A stretch of 36,200 nucleotides of DNA from Prevotella corporis DSM 18810 = JCM 8529 (GTDB taxonomy: Bacteria; Bacteroidota; Bacteroidia; Bacteroidales; Bacteroidaceae). Shown in pieces: positions 1 through 7,509 of the stretch (its first letter is position 1; every line of letters begins with the position of its first letter). The notes under the pieces are model-generated. The model searched no databases and was not told where the DNA came from. It worked only from the letters and a program-made list of their open reading frames with translations. The position numbers and the translations under genes are program-made. The DNA is taken from NCBI RefSeq assembly GCF_000430525.1, contig NZ_AUME01000030.1, positions 1 through 36,200 on the forward strand. The letters run 5' to 3'.

Positions 1-46
1 TTTGTATTTACAACCGATTATTACTCAATATTTTATAGATAATAAG

Positions 47-106
47 TCAGAAATATGGTTGTTATTTTTAATTGCACATTCTAAAAGGTGAAGATTTAAC
101 GCTTTT
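47..106 (+). repeat. Left arm of imperfect terminal inverted repeat
   Basis: Four blocks in this arm recur in the same order on the opposite strand at 9972-10030: TCAGAAATAT (47-56), TTTAATT (67-73), GCACATTCTAAAA (74-86) and TTTAACGCTTTT (95-106). Spacings between blocks differ by a few bases. This is the pattern expected for recombinase arm sites or transposon ends. A fifth block, TTGTATTTACAACC at 2-15, has a partner at 10050-10063, so the similarity may continue past the window edge. Confidence 0.5.
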
Positions 107-388
107 ATTGATTATTAACTCAAAAAGGACATCAACTTGGGTCGTTTCTTCTCTTTTCCTTGCTATTCGTTTCCGATATTCCACTTTTGTTTTGGTCTAT
201 CTCATATGTACTGCAAAGGTATTGATTTTTGTTTGATATTGCTCCTTGCTTGCTCCTTGTCGTAGATTAATTTTCACACAGGAATTTTTGTTCTCTTTCT
301 ATAGGGGCTTGAAACAATCCATTTATTGGAAACAATTAAAGACGGAGCTGGTTTGCCCCAGTGCTTTTTAAGAAACAGGGCAATTATT
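107..388. other. Non-coding left end of the cfxA element
   Basis: No credible gene was seen. A minus-strand TACCTTTG at 214-221 matches the Bacteroidetes -7 box and would read outward toward the left end. No -33 partner and no ORF of useful length follow it within the window. Confidence 0.4.
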
Positions 389-670
389 TTATCTCCACAA
401 AGGCTCTTGTTCCCAATTATGAGGAAAGCCTAATAAACGAGTTCTTACTGATGGGTATTTCGATAAAAGCTGCTTGAAATCTGCAACAAAAGTGTTGCCC
501 ATAGAAATGGAGTTAAGCCAATACACCACATAGCAGAGTTGCGGATAAAGTGTTTGTTCACGGAACGAGAAATCCGTAATCCATGTGTTTGGCATACGCA
601 TAGGCATCATTGGCTTGACAGGAAAGACCCGATTTGACAGTCTTGAATGATGGGCGCAGCAATTACGAAG
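389..670 (-). pseudogene. 3' fragment of an Abi family (AbiD/AbiF-type, HEPN) protein
   Basis: The last 73 codons from the first ATG (610) read like the C-terminus of Abi_2 family abortive-infection proteins: YPQLCYVVYWLN, then LLSKYPSVRTRLLGFPHNWE and EPLW at the end. Upstream of that ATG the same frame continues with LRNCCAHHSRLSNRVFPVKP, which contains the RNxxAHH element of HEPN ribonucleases (R-x4-6-H). Above about 671 the similarity stops, and a stop codon follows near 689-691. The piece is therefore the C-terminal third of a gene whose front is missing. Whole family members act as RNA-targeting phage-defence toxins. This remnant is unlikely to work alone. It sits just upstream of cfxA in the opposite orientation. 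Confidence 0.75.
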
Positions 671-690
671 TACGGGTCTGGGTACGGATT

Positions 691-728
691 AAAAGGCTAA
701 GTGATTATTTCCAGTCATTTAGCCTTTT
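691..728. terminator. Bidirectional stem-loop terminator
   Basis: AAAAGGCTAA (691-700) pairs exactly with TTAGCCTTTT (719-728), with an 18-nt loop that can close a further TGA/TCA pair. A-run and T-run flank the stem, so it could stop transcription in both directions. It separates the Abi fragment from the cfxA promoter. Confidence 0.6.
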
Positions 729-809
729 TAATTATCTAATTTTTCCCCACATTTTCCCCACAGCTGTCTATTTATATATTTTAGAAACATATTTTTCCGT
801 AAAGTTATG

Positions 810-817
810 TACCTTTG
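810..817 (+). promoter_or_regulatory. Promoter -7 box for cfxA
   Basis: TACCTTTG matches the Bacteroidetes -7 consensus TAnnTTTG and lies 47 bases before the cfxA start codon. No clear TTTG was seen 19-21 bases upstream. Confidence 0.6.
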
Positions 818-864
818 TCGGCAAATAAAGATATTCTCGTCAAACAAATATAAATAATATAAAC

Positions 865-1830
865 ATGGAAAAAAACAGAAAAAAACAAATCGTAGTTTTG
901 AGTATAGCTTTAGTTTGCATTTTCATCTTGGTATTTTCATTGTTCCATAAATCAGCGACAAAAGATAGCGCAAATCCTCCTTTAACAAATGTTTTGACTG
1001 ATAGCATTTCTCAAATTGTCTCAGCTTGTCCTGGCGAAATTGGTGTGGCGGTTATTGTTAATAACAGAGATACGGTTAAGGTCAATAATAAGAGTGTTTA
1101 TCCTATGATGAGTGTGTTTAAGGTTCATCAGGCATTAGCTCTTTGTAATGACTTTGACAATAAAGGAATTTCACTTGATACCTTAGTAAATATAAATAGG
1201 GATAAACTTGACCCAAAGACTTGGAGTCCTATGCTGAAAGATTATTCAGGGCCAGTCATATCATTGACAGTGAGAGATTTGCTGCGTTATACTCTTACTC
1301 AGAGTGACAACAATGCAAGCAACCTTATGTTTAAGGATATGGTTAATGTCGCTCAAACAGATAGTTTTATAGCCACACTCATTCCTCGTTCAAGTTTTCA
1401 GATAGCTTATACGGAAGAGGAAATGTCGGCTGACCATAACAAGGCTTACTCTAACTATACATCTCCTCTTGGTGCTGCAATGTTGATGAATCGTTTGTTT
1501 ACTGAAGGTCTTATCGATGATGAGAAACAAAGTTTCATTAAGAATACGTTAAAAGAATGCAAAACAGGTGTAGATAGGATAGCAGCTCCACTTCTTGATA
1601 AAGAAGGGGTTGTTATAGCGCATAAGACAGGTTCAGGTTATGTTAATGAAAATGGTGTTCTTGCAGCTCACAATGATGTTGCCTATATATGTCTGCCTAA
1701 TAATATCAGTTATACCTTAGCGGTATTTGTTAAGGATTTCAAGGGAAATGAATCACAAGCGTCACAATATGTTGCGCATATATCAGCTGTAGTATATTCT
1801 TTATTAATGCAAACTTCAGTAAAATCTTAA
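865..1830 (+). CDS. cfxA: Class A beta-lactamase CfxA (CfxA2-like)
   Basis: A periplasmic serine beta-lactamase of 321 residues, the usual CfxA length, that hydrolyses penicillins and cephalosporins. An N-terminal hydrophobic segment (about 8-27) serves for export. The active-site motifs are in order: S83-V-F-K86 (SxxK), S147-D-N (SDN) and K254-T-G (KTG). Variant-deciding sites, from memory: KTGSGY keeps the tyrosine that becomes Asp in CfxA3, and GNESQ near residue 296 carries the Glu that separates CfxA2 from the original CfxA. This suggests a CfxA2-type allele, but other CfxA numbers cannot be excluded. It has its own -7 box upstream and a strong terminator downstream, and is convergent with the relaxase gene. 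Confidence 0.97.
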   Translation: MEKNRKKQIVVLSIALVCIFILVFSLFHKSATKDSANPPLTNVLTDSISQIVSACPGEIGVAVIVNNRDTVKVNNKSVYPMMSVFKVHQALALCNDFDNKGISLDTLVNINRDKLDPKTWSPMLKDYSGPVISLTVRDLLRYTLTQSDNNASNLMFKDMVNVAQTDSFIATLIPRSSFQIAYTEEEMSADHNKAYSNYTSPLGAAMLMNRLFTEGLIDDEKQSFIKNTLKECKTGVDRIAAPLLDKEGVVIAHKTGSGYVNENGVLAAHNDVAYICLPNNISYTLAVFVKDFKGNESQASQYVAHISAVVYSLLMQTSVKS

Positions 1831-1861
1831 ACTGCACTTGCTTTGATAATTAATGATAAAC

Positions 1862-1903
1862 AATCTAAAAGCACTCTAATCGTTATCGGAGTGCTTTTAG
1901 ATT
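1862..1903. terminator. Terminator between cfxA and the relaxase gene
   Basis: AATCTAAAAGCACTC (1862-1876) pairs perfectly over 15 bp with 1889-1903 across a 12-nt loop. It lies between the convergent ends of cfxA and the relaxase gene, so it probably serves both. Confidence 0.85.
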
Positions 1904-1922
1904 ACTAATCAAATTGCTTCTA

Positions 1923-3326
1923 TTATAATTTGAATCCTCTACTTTTTCTTTCTTCCTGTTGCGGCACTCTTGCTCCATATCTAAGCCTGTGCCATTGCTC
2001 CCTGAACCAGTCGGCAATCGGCTTCCTGTTTATTGTCAGGTTCAGCCTGCTTTCATCGTCAGGGTCATTTTCCACCCTTAAAATATCATCCTTTATATCA
2101 AAGTTCCGCCTGTGTTGCTCGGAATAGATTTTACCGCTACATTTCAGGGCTTCTTTTTTGACTATAAGACTTTCAGTCATTTCTTTAGAGAATCCCAGCA
2201 TGGCACAAAACTTTTCCATGCGCAGCATTTCCCTGAACATCGGAAACCACCTGAAAGCCTTGTCTATGATTCTGGCGAGCCGTGACAGTTCTTTTTCTTT
2301 CATGTCAAGTTCCTGCCTGTGCATTTCTCTGAGATTGTGGATTTGCGTATCATGCTGTTTCTGCATCTGCTGTACTTGGCTCTGCAATTTTTCAATATTG
2401 GTGTTCCGTTTTGAAACCTCGTCTTGCAGTTTTTCGTTGGCACGTTCCAGTTCTTTCAGTTTTCCACTCCCGAAAAGAGAAGCAACTCCACTAGTTATGG
2501 CTGTCGCTGCCGTGGTGGCTGTCTTCTTTAACTTGTCAGTGCGTATTTCTGATTTCACCTGTTTCAGTTCCTGCTCGGCAAGATTTATCTGTTCTTCTTT
2601 GTGCCGTTTGGCTGCATCCATGCGTTGCAGTTCAGCTTTCTGCTTCTCAATGATAAAGTCGTTCCGTTCCAGATGCTCCTTACCAGTGACAGCCTTTGAC
2701 TGCCCGCGTTCCATCAGCAGGATGTCGGATGCAAGGGTCTGCATCTGCATCATGTCATCGTCATTGAGCTTTCGGCTCTTTCCTGTTTCGTGGTTCATCC
2801 AGTCGAAAACGATATGGGCATGATAGTTCGGCTTGAACCATCTGTCCCCGACTTTGAAGCTTTCCCGGTCTTCCGCTTCCGGCTGACCGTTCAGCCAATG
2901 CCCTTCATCCTTGTGCAGGAAGATTTGCAGCGGTGTGATTCCCCAGCGTCTTTGACACTCCTCACCGAATTTACGCACGTCTGCCAGTGTGGTGTCCGAC
3001 CTGACAAGCAGCACTCCTTCACGTATGGGGGAGCATCCCGCAATCTTGACTATTTTACCGTTCTTGCCTTTGCGTTCACGCTCCTTTTCCTGCATGGCAC
3101 GTCCGGTCTTTTCCTTTACCATCTGTCTGATATTGTCATAATGCATCCGCAAATCCGGACTGCCGAAGTCGGGATTTATCCACTGTTCGTTATCGGTGGA
3201 TAGTTCAGGAACGACATAGATTCTGGACTCTCCGATGTGGCGCATGTATTCGGCAGTCCTCCTGTTGTGAGCCTCGCTCGATGCGATGTTGCAGGGCTTG
3301 ATATGTATGCTTGATTTTGTTGCCAT
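1923..3326 (-). CDS. mobA: MobV-family relaxase (plasmid recombination/mobilization protein)
   Basis: A relaxase of 467 residues that would nick the element at oriT and lead the single strand into a recipient cell. The N-terminal half carries MobV-like motifs: HNRR at 20-23 (HNxR motif), HKDEG at 138-142 and PNYHAHIVF at 167-175 with the H169-x-H171 metal pair. Residues about 215-350 are rich in Lys, Glu and Gln and look like a long coiled coil. The C-terminal part is basic. The upstream 280 bases hold several hairpins that are likely to be its oriT. The symbol follows naming of the equivalent Tn4555 gene and is an inference by similarity of context. Confidence 0.88.
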   Translation of the reverse strand: MATKSSIHIKPCNIASSEAHNRRTAEYMRHIGESRIYVVPELSTDNEQWINPDFGSPDLRMHYDNIRQMVKEKTGRAMQEKERERKGKNGKIVKIAGCSPIREGVLLVRSDTTLADVRKFGEECQRRWGITPLQIFLHKDEGHWLNGQPEAEDRESFKVGDRWFKPNYHAHIVFDWMNHETGKSRKLNDDDMMQMQTLASDILLMERGQSKAVTGKEHLERNDFIIEKQKAELQRMDAAKRHKEEQINLAEQELKQVKSEIRTDKLKKTATTAATAITSGVASLFGSGKLKELERANEKLQDEVSKRNTNIEKLQSQVQQMQKQHDTQIHNLREMHRQELDMKEKELSRLARIIDKAFRWFPMFREMLRMEKFCAMLGFSKEMTESLIVKKEALKCSGKIYSEQHRRNFDIKDDILRVENDPDDESRLNLTINRKPIADWFREQWHRLRYGARVPQQEERKSRGFKL

Positions 3327-3480
3327 AGATACTTGTTTTTTGGTTTGTACTTTATTGTTTGCTTTTCCGCTGTCCGTAAACGCATGGGGTTCTTAGGGGT
3401 GCAACCCATAAGCGGAGATTGCAAAGAGAGGGTCACTCTTTGCTCTGGGTTCTCAGGGGAGAAACGCCCTGAGTGGGTCA

Positions 3481-3570
3481 TTAGGGTAAAACCCTAATCC
3501 CCTCGGGAGAGCCCACAACTACGTAAGCGGAGCGTGTAGTTATAGTGGGCTATATCAATGGCAAGCCATT
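3481..3570. other. Candidate oriT, cluster of inverted repeats upstream of the relaxase
   Basis: Three inverted repeats lie close together: TTAGGGTaaaACCCTAA (3481-3497), GCCCACaACTAC (3511-3522) with GTAGTTataGTGGGC (3536-3550) around a 13-nt loop, and AATGGCaaGCCATT (3557-3570). Such clusters just upstream of a relaxase gene are typical of transfer origins. The nick site itself cannot be named from sequence alone. Confidence 0.5.
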
Positions 3571-3608
3571 GTCTGCAAACTCCAGCCTACGGCTTCCGCT
3601 CTCCTCCG

Positions 3609-4724
3609 TCAGGGAGGTTTTTCATCATCGTTGCCGATTGGAGATGCACCGACCAGCACAAGGTCTAAATCGTCTATCAGTTTTTGCAGGACGGGATTCT
3701 TCTCTATCATCCGCTGGAGGATTCTCTCAGCCTCGACCAAGTGGTTGGCTGTACTCATCACCTTGCCCTCCCGTATCTGAAAGATAATCCAATCGGCTAT
3801 GTCGATATGGGCTTCTTTTTGTTTCGGGGTGGCATTCCTTTCGATGATGTCCGAAACCACCACCTTACAAAAGTACATGCTCTCGGCTCGCTGTTTCCAC
3901 TCGGCATAAGCATCGGCATCGGGAAAGAGAAGCACGGTTCGCCCTGACAGTACACGGAGTTTCTCTTCTCTCATCTGACTCTTACCACCCGTAGCCAGCC
4001 ATACATAATCGGGGAAGATAGCAGAACCGATAACGGCACTCTTCTCGGATTCCACCAAGACCACCACCTTGTCGGGATGCGTTTTCAACAAGTGTTCCCC
4101 GAAAAGGCATTGGGATAGTTGCCAATCCTCTGCCAACACACGCTGCTTTTTCAATATGCTGTGTATCCAGTTCACTGCCGATGTCTGTCCTCCCTTGATA
4201 CGGTGTCCGTCTTCGGGATTGTACTGCATCACCTTTCCCGTGCGTACCTTGCCCGTCCTGTCTATCTGCCAAAAGATAACAGAGCCGTCACGGGTAGCCC
4301 CCAAACGGTATTCCTCCAACAACCGCTTCAACACCTCTTTCGCCTTGTCGCCATAGTAGGAAGTAAGGAGTGTGAAGAGGAAACGGAAGAAATTGCTACG
4401 CTCGCTTTGCGACTTCTCCACATAGTGAGGGGGAATATAGCCGATGGCTGTCGGCTTACTTTGCTGCTTCACTTTCTTCTGCTCTGCTCTTTGCCTGTCA
4501 AAAGAGAAATCATTGGTAGTTCTGTGTTCAGGATGCTCTTGAAAATACTCTTTCGGAGTGTAGTGATACCCACAACCGCTTTCGTGGTTACATCTGCCGA
4601 CCGATGGATGCAACGGCACATTATTTTCGTCCACGTAATAGACGAAAGAATGCCTGTCTCCGCATTTGGGGCAGGTATGCCGTGTTGCCGTTCCTTTATA
4701 CTTCTGTAATGAATAATTGCCCAT
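3609..4724 (-). CDS. Toprim-like primase-related protein (DUF6371-like) with N-terminal zinc finger
   Basis: This 371-residue protein begins with a cysteine cluster (C18, C21, C45, C51: CPKCG ... CGYHY) like the zinc-binding region of primases. Toprim-type residues follow in the middle: VLVESEKSA with E225, then LLFPDAD with D269 and D271. The combination suggests DNA primase-like activity or a non-catalytic relative. Proteins of this kind pair with a RepA-type ATPase in Bacteroidetes mobile elements. That ATPase gene lies immediately upstream with a 3-base gap, so the two are probably one operon that supports replication of the excised circle. The replication role is an inference. Confidence 0.75.
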   Translation of the reverse strand: MGNYSLQKYKGTATRHTCPKCGDRHSFVYYVDENNVPLHPSVGRCNHESGCGYHYTPKEYFQEHPEHRTTNDFSFDRQRAEQKKVKQQSKPTAIGYIPPHYVEKSQSERSNFFRFLFTLLTSYYGDKAKEVLKRLLEEYRLGATRDGSVIFWQIDRTGKVRTGKVMQYNPEDGHRIKGGQTSAVNWIHSILKKQRVLAEDWQLSQCLFGEHLLKTHPDKVVVLVESEKSAVIGSAIFPDYVWLATGGKSQMREEKLRVLSGRTVLLFPDADAYAEWKQRAESMYFCKVVVSDIIERNATPKQKEAHIDIADWIIFQIREGKVMSTANHLVEAERILQRMIEKNPVLQKLIDDLDLVLVGASPIGNDDEKPP

Positions 4725-4727
4725 AGC

Positions 4728-5825
4728 TTAGTCCGTTTTTGATGGTTGATTGTCGGCTGTCCCATCCTGTCCCATTGTCCCACACTCTAAGGGTTGGGAC
4801 AGTGGGACACTTGGGACACCTGCGTTTTTACTCTCTTTGCTGCGCTGGATGATACGGTTTACGGTGGACTTGCCACAATTCACCTGTGAGGCTATCTCCC
4901 TGACGGACTTGCCCGATTGGGAGAGTTGCAGAATTTGGCAATCCCTTTGGCTTGATTCATTGTCGCCCAATTTTTTCAAGTGTTCCTTTTCCGTGGAATA
5001 GCCCCTGAACACGAACTGCAAGAAAGCATCCACCTTGTCAATCTCGTAAACGATTACATTATCCGCATCATGAGAGAACGTGCCATAGCGCACTTTAAGC
5101 TGCTTCACATAGCGAAGCCCTCCGTCTTGGGCACTTTTTCCAATGGTGAACACGCTGTCAAAGAAATTGTAGAGCCGTTTGCTTCCGGCAAGGTCGTTGG
5201 ATGTGATGGGACAATCCAAAGAGCGTTTGGGCGTATGTGCTAGGACAAGGATAGAGAGCGCATATCTCTTTTTGAGATTGTTCAGCTGAATCATCAGCCG
5301 TCCTGCGGCATCGCCTTTCTCCATGGCGCAACACAGGTAGGTAAGATTGTCAATGATGAAAATCTTGCAGTCGGTCTGCACAGCCATCTGTTCAATGCCG
5401 CCTATGATAGCTTCCTCAAAGTTGGCATCCAAAAGCTGGTTGCAGTCAATAGACACCCGATAGAGTTTGTCGGGAAAGGTGTAGAGCTCTCCATGCTCGT
5501 TGGTATAGCGGAGCTGGAACTGCTTTTCGGACAGTTCAAAGTCCAGATACAGCACATTGTCGGTTCGGGCGATGCGGTCGGCTATCTGCACGGCAAGGAT
5601 GGACTTGCCCACGTTGGAATCGGCAAACAAGCAGGAGAGTTCCCCCTCGTACCAAAAGCTGTCCCACAGCGCACGGGGCGTAGGCAATAACGATGCTTCA
5701 AGAATGGTTTGGTTTGCCGTCTTGATATTCATCATGCCTACACTGTCGGGCATACCGTTATGCGCTTGGGATGCTTTTGTGAGGTCGCCACGTATCAGGT
5801 TGATATAGTTCTTATCCTCTTCCAT
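4728..5825 (-). CDS. RepA-like AAA ATPase with C-terminal HTH
   Basis: A P-loop ATPase of about 365 residues (AAA_25/RepA helicase-like). Walker A is FADSNVGKS (about 70-78 counted from a GTG start at 5834) and Walker B is KIFIIDNLTY. A C-terminal segment, VREIASQVNCGKSTVNRIIQ, reads as a resolvase-type helix-turn-helix, so it probably binds DNA. The ATG at 5825 was chosen; a GTG at 5834 would overlap the stop of the upstream HTH gene by 4 bases (GTGA) and is equally possible. It sits between the HTH gene and the primase-like gene, all read in the same direction, and likely helps unwinding or replication initiation of the excised element. Confidence 0.78.
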   Translation of the reverse strand: MEEDKNYINLIRGDLTKASQAHNGMPDSVGMMNIKTANQTILEASLLPTPRALWDSFWYEGELSCLFADSNVGKSILAVQIADRIARTDNVLYLDFELSEKQFQLRYTNEHGELYTFPDKLYRVSIDCNQLLDANFEEAIIGGIEQMAVQTDCKIFIIDNLTYLCCAMEKGDAAGRLMIQLNNLKKRYALSILVLAHTPKRSLDCPITSNDLAGSKRLYNFFDSVFTIGKSAQDGGLRYVKQLKVRYGTFSHDADNVIVYEIDKVDAFLQFVFRGYSTEKEHLKKLGDNESSQRDCQILQLSQSGKSVREIASQVNCGKSTVNRIIQRSKESKNAGVPSVPLSQPLECGTMGQDGTADNQPSKTD

Positions 5826-5830
5826 ATCAT

Positions 5831-6205
5831 TCACCAGTTACGTGGGTTGGGCTTGCGACGGTGGGAAGAGGATAAGGACTTGTTCAGTTCCTCGTCTGAC
5901 AACGGTATGGGATTCTTTCGGGCGGTTTCCAGCCACTTGTCCAGTTCGTCACGGTAAAGGCAATAGCGTTTGCCGGGCTTGGTGGCAGGGATTGTCCCTT
6001 CTGACAGTTTCATGTAGAGCGTACCCTTAGGGATACCTAAATACTCTGCTGCCTCGTCCACAGACATGGGCACGTGGGTGTCCACCGTTTTGGCATTGTT
6101 CACACTGCGCTGCTCGGCGAGCAGGCTTTTCAGGCTCATCACTTCGTCTCGAAGCTGAGCGACAACCTCGGGGAGGTCGTTGAAGGTAAGAATTGATTTT
6201 TCCAT
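5831..6205 (-). CDS. Small HTH (excisionase/MerR-like) DNA-binding protein
   Basis: A 124-residue protein with a short coiled-coil N-terminus (LRDEVMSLKSLLAEQ) and an HTH_17-type domain: MSVDEAAEYLGIPKGTLYMK, then PATKPGKRYCLYRDELDKWL. Such proteins are excisionases or regulators of mobile elements. The start at 6205 was preferred over an ORF start at 6274 because the likely promoter -7 box (6238-6245) lies between them. It is the first gene of the HTH-ATPase-primase operon, and it is preceded by the same promoter block that precedes the integrase gene, so it is a candidate regulator of both. Confidence 0.75.
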   Translation of the reverse strand: MEKSILTFNDLPEVVAQLRDEVMSLKSLLAEQRSVNNAKTVDTHVPMSVDEAAEYLGIPKGTLYMKLSEGTIPATKPGKRYCLYRDELDKWLETARKNPIPLSDEELNKSLSSSHRRKPNPRNW

Positions 6206-6237
6206 TCGCGTACTCGTCTCTTTTGTAAGACTTGGCG

Positions 6238-6308
6238 CAAAGGACTGAAATGATATATCCGTGAATATCTCCACGACACGTCATTGCAAAATAATTCCCG
6301 AATAATTA
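6238..6308 (-). promoter_or_regulatory. Duplicated promoter/operator block, copy A
   Basis: Reads on the minus strand toward the HTH gene. It aligns with copy B at 8687-8757. Both have a conserved CGTGAATAyCTCCACG (plus-strand view) with CGTG/CACG outer inverted arms, and a CCTTTG core on the minus strand at the same 22-base offset (GTCCTTTG at 6238-6245 here). Confidence 0.6.
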
Positions 6309-6404
6309 AGCCCAGCCATAAATGACGGGTAAAATTACTCGGGAAACGATGTAAAACAGGCGGTTATGAGTTACCGGATGGTTGTCGTTGGTGTCGTGAT
6401 TATC

Positions 6405-7262
6405 CTAATTCCGCACATAATCCTCGGGATAGTGGAAATCAAGTTTGCCGTTTTCGGGTTCATCAATGGGAATTTCCGTCTTTAACGGCTCTACCTTGAA
6501 ATTCTTGATGGTTGATAAGTCTGTATCAGCAAACGATTTCGGGAAAAGGGCTTTGATGAACTTGGCACGGTTATCCCCATTGTAGTATCTCTTGTACAGG
6601 AAACGCTCAGAGATATTCCATACGAAGTGACGGAGTGGAATGTTGTTGATGTCTTTGGTAAACGGTCTTTGTATGGGCTTCGGGGTATAAGTGTTAAGAT
6701 TCATCCATTTGTCCACCTCAGTACAGATGTGGTTCACGGTTTCTTGGTCGGCAATGCGAGGCAGGTAATAATGGCAATACTCCATGACCATGCGGATGCG
6801 CTCTTCCTTTTCCCGTTGCTCTCTGCTTGCGTAATTGGCACGGTTCTTTTCGTGAAGATCCGGGGCGATAGTAAGCTCTATCGGTTGTGTTTGGATAAGT
6901 GTCTCTTCTTTTGTCGGGGATGATTCGGGTACAGGCTCAGGGACTGATGTAGGTCCAGGCACAGATGTGGCTTCTTCAAGTGTATTTTGTGACAGTTCTT
7001 CCTGCACCTCTATGGCTTCGGCAATCGTTTCTTTCTTGCCGAACTTGATTTTGTAGATTTCGTATGTATCAAAGATAAGTGTCTGAAAGGAGAGATAGAG
7101 CAACCATCCCAACAGGTTACAGCATACGAATACTATCCACCTGACAAAGTTGTCTTGGTTGAAGCTGTCCGCTATTACCAGCGTGGCAATGGAAGATATT
7201 AGGACGATGGCGAAGCCGACAAAGCCCAAGATGATGTATTTGTCCTTGATTGATGATTCCAT
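6405..7262 (-). CDS. Membrane protein of unknown function
   Basis: A 285-residue protein, not recognised. Two hydrophobic helices lie close to the N-terminus (about residues 9-31, GFVGFAIVLISSIATLVI, and 44-64, WIVFVCCNLLGWLLYLSF). A Pro/Glu/Thr-rich linker follows (about 90-140), then a soluble C-terminal domain with EKEERIRMVMEYCHYYLPRI and a Trp/Tyr-rich end. The start ATG at 7262 was chosen because a good -7 box (7302-7309) lies upstream of it; a longer ORF start at 7325 would fall before the promoter. It is flanked by the HTH operon and the integrase gene and is likely an accessory gene of the element. Confidence 0.65.
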   Translation of the reverse strand: MESSIKDKYIILGFVGFAIVLISSIATLVIADSFNQDNFVRWIVFVCCNLLGWLLYLSFQTLIFDTYEIYKIKFGKKETIAEAIEVQEELSQNTLEEATSVPGPTSVPEPVPESSPTKEETLIQTQPIELTIAPDLHEKNRANYASREQREKEERIRMVMEYCHYYLPRIADQETVNHICTEVDKWMNLNTYTPKPIQRPFTKDINNIPLRHFVWNISERFLYKRYYNGDNRAKFIKALFPKSFADTDLSTIKNFKVEPLKTEIPIDEPENGKLDFHYPEDYVRN

Positions 7263-7301
7263 ATTTCGTTGAGAGATTGAATGTTCCTGTATTATTTTGT
7301 G

Positions 7302-7309
7302 CAAAGTTA
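7302..7309 (-). promoter_or_regulatory. Promoter -7 box for the membrane protein gene
   Basis: On the minus strand this reads TAACTTTG, a full match to TAnnTTTG, 40 bases before the ATG at 7262. It decides the start codon of the downstream gene. Confidence 0.55.
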
Positions 7310-7446
7310 ATGCTATTTTTCCCAATTACTGCCCGTTATTTGCGGTTAGAACGGTCTTTTTCAATGTATTTCACGAAATGTCATCATATCATACTCTGTT
7401 TCATACTCTGAGGGGCTTATAAATGGTGGCATCAAGCCAAAAACAT

Positions 7447-7486
7447 AGAGGGGCGATTATAGCCTTGTAGCCATAACCGCCCCTCT
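7447..7486. terminator. GC-rich stem-loop downstream of the integrase
   Basis: AGAGGGGCGATTAT (7447-7460) pairs with ATAACCGCCCCTCT (7473-7486) with a single mismatch and a 12-nt loop. It lies 24 bases past the integrase stop codon. There is no T-run, so it may act as an RNA-stabilising or rho-linked structure instead of a classic terminator. Confidence 0.55.
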
Positions 7487-7509
7487 GAATACCTGTCAAT
7501 GTGAGACAT

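Noticed and set aside
214..221. Outward-facing -7 box at the left end of the cfxA element
   Set aside because: A match to TAnnTTTG, but no -33 partner and no gene downstream in the window; kept only as a remark.
634..828. Plus-strand ORF of 64 codons before cfxA
   Set aside because: It runs across the Abi fragment, the terminator hairpin and the cfxA -7 box, so it is most likely a chance frame.
2158..2823. Plus-strand ORF of 221 codons
   Set aside because: Ser/Cys-rich antisense of the relaxase coiled-coil region, not a gene.
7263..7325. Upstream start for the membrane protein gene
   Set aside because: The -7 box at 7302-7309 lies inside that extension, so the transcript would begin after the supposed start.
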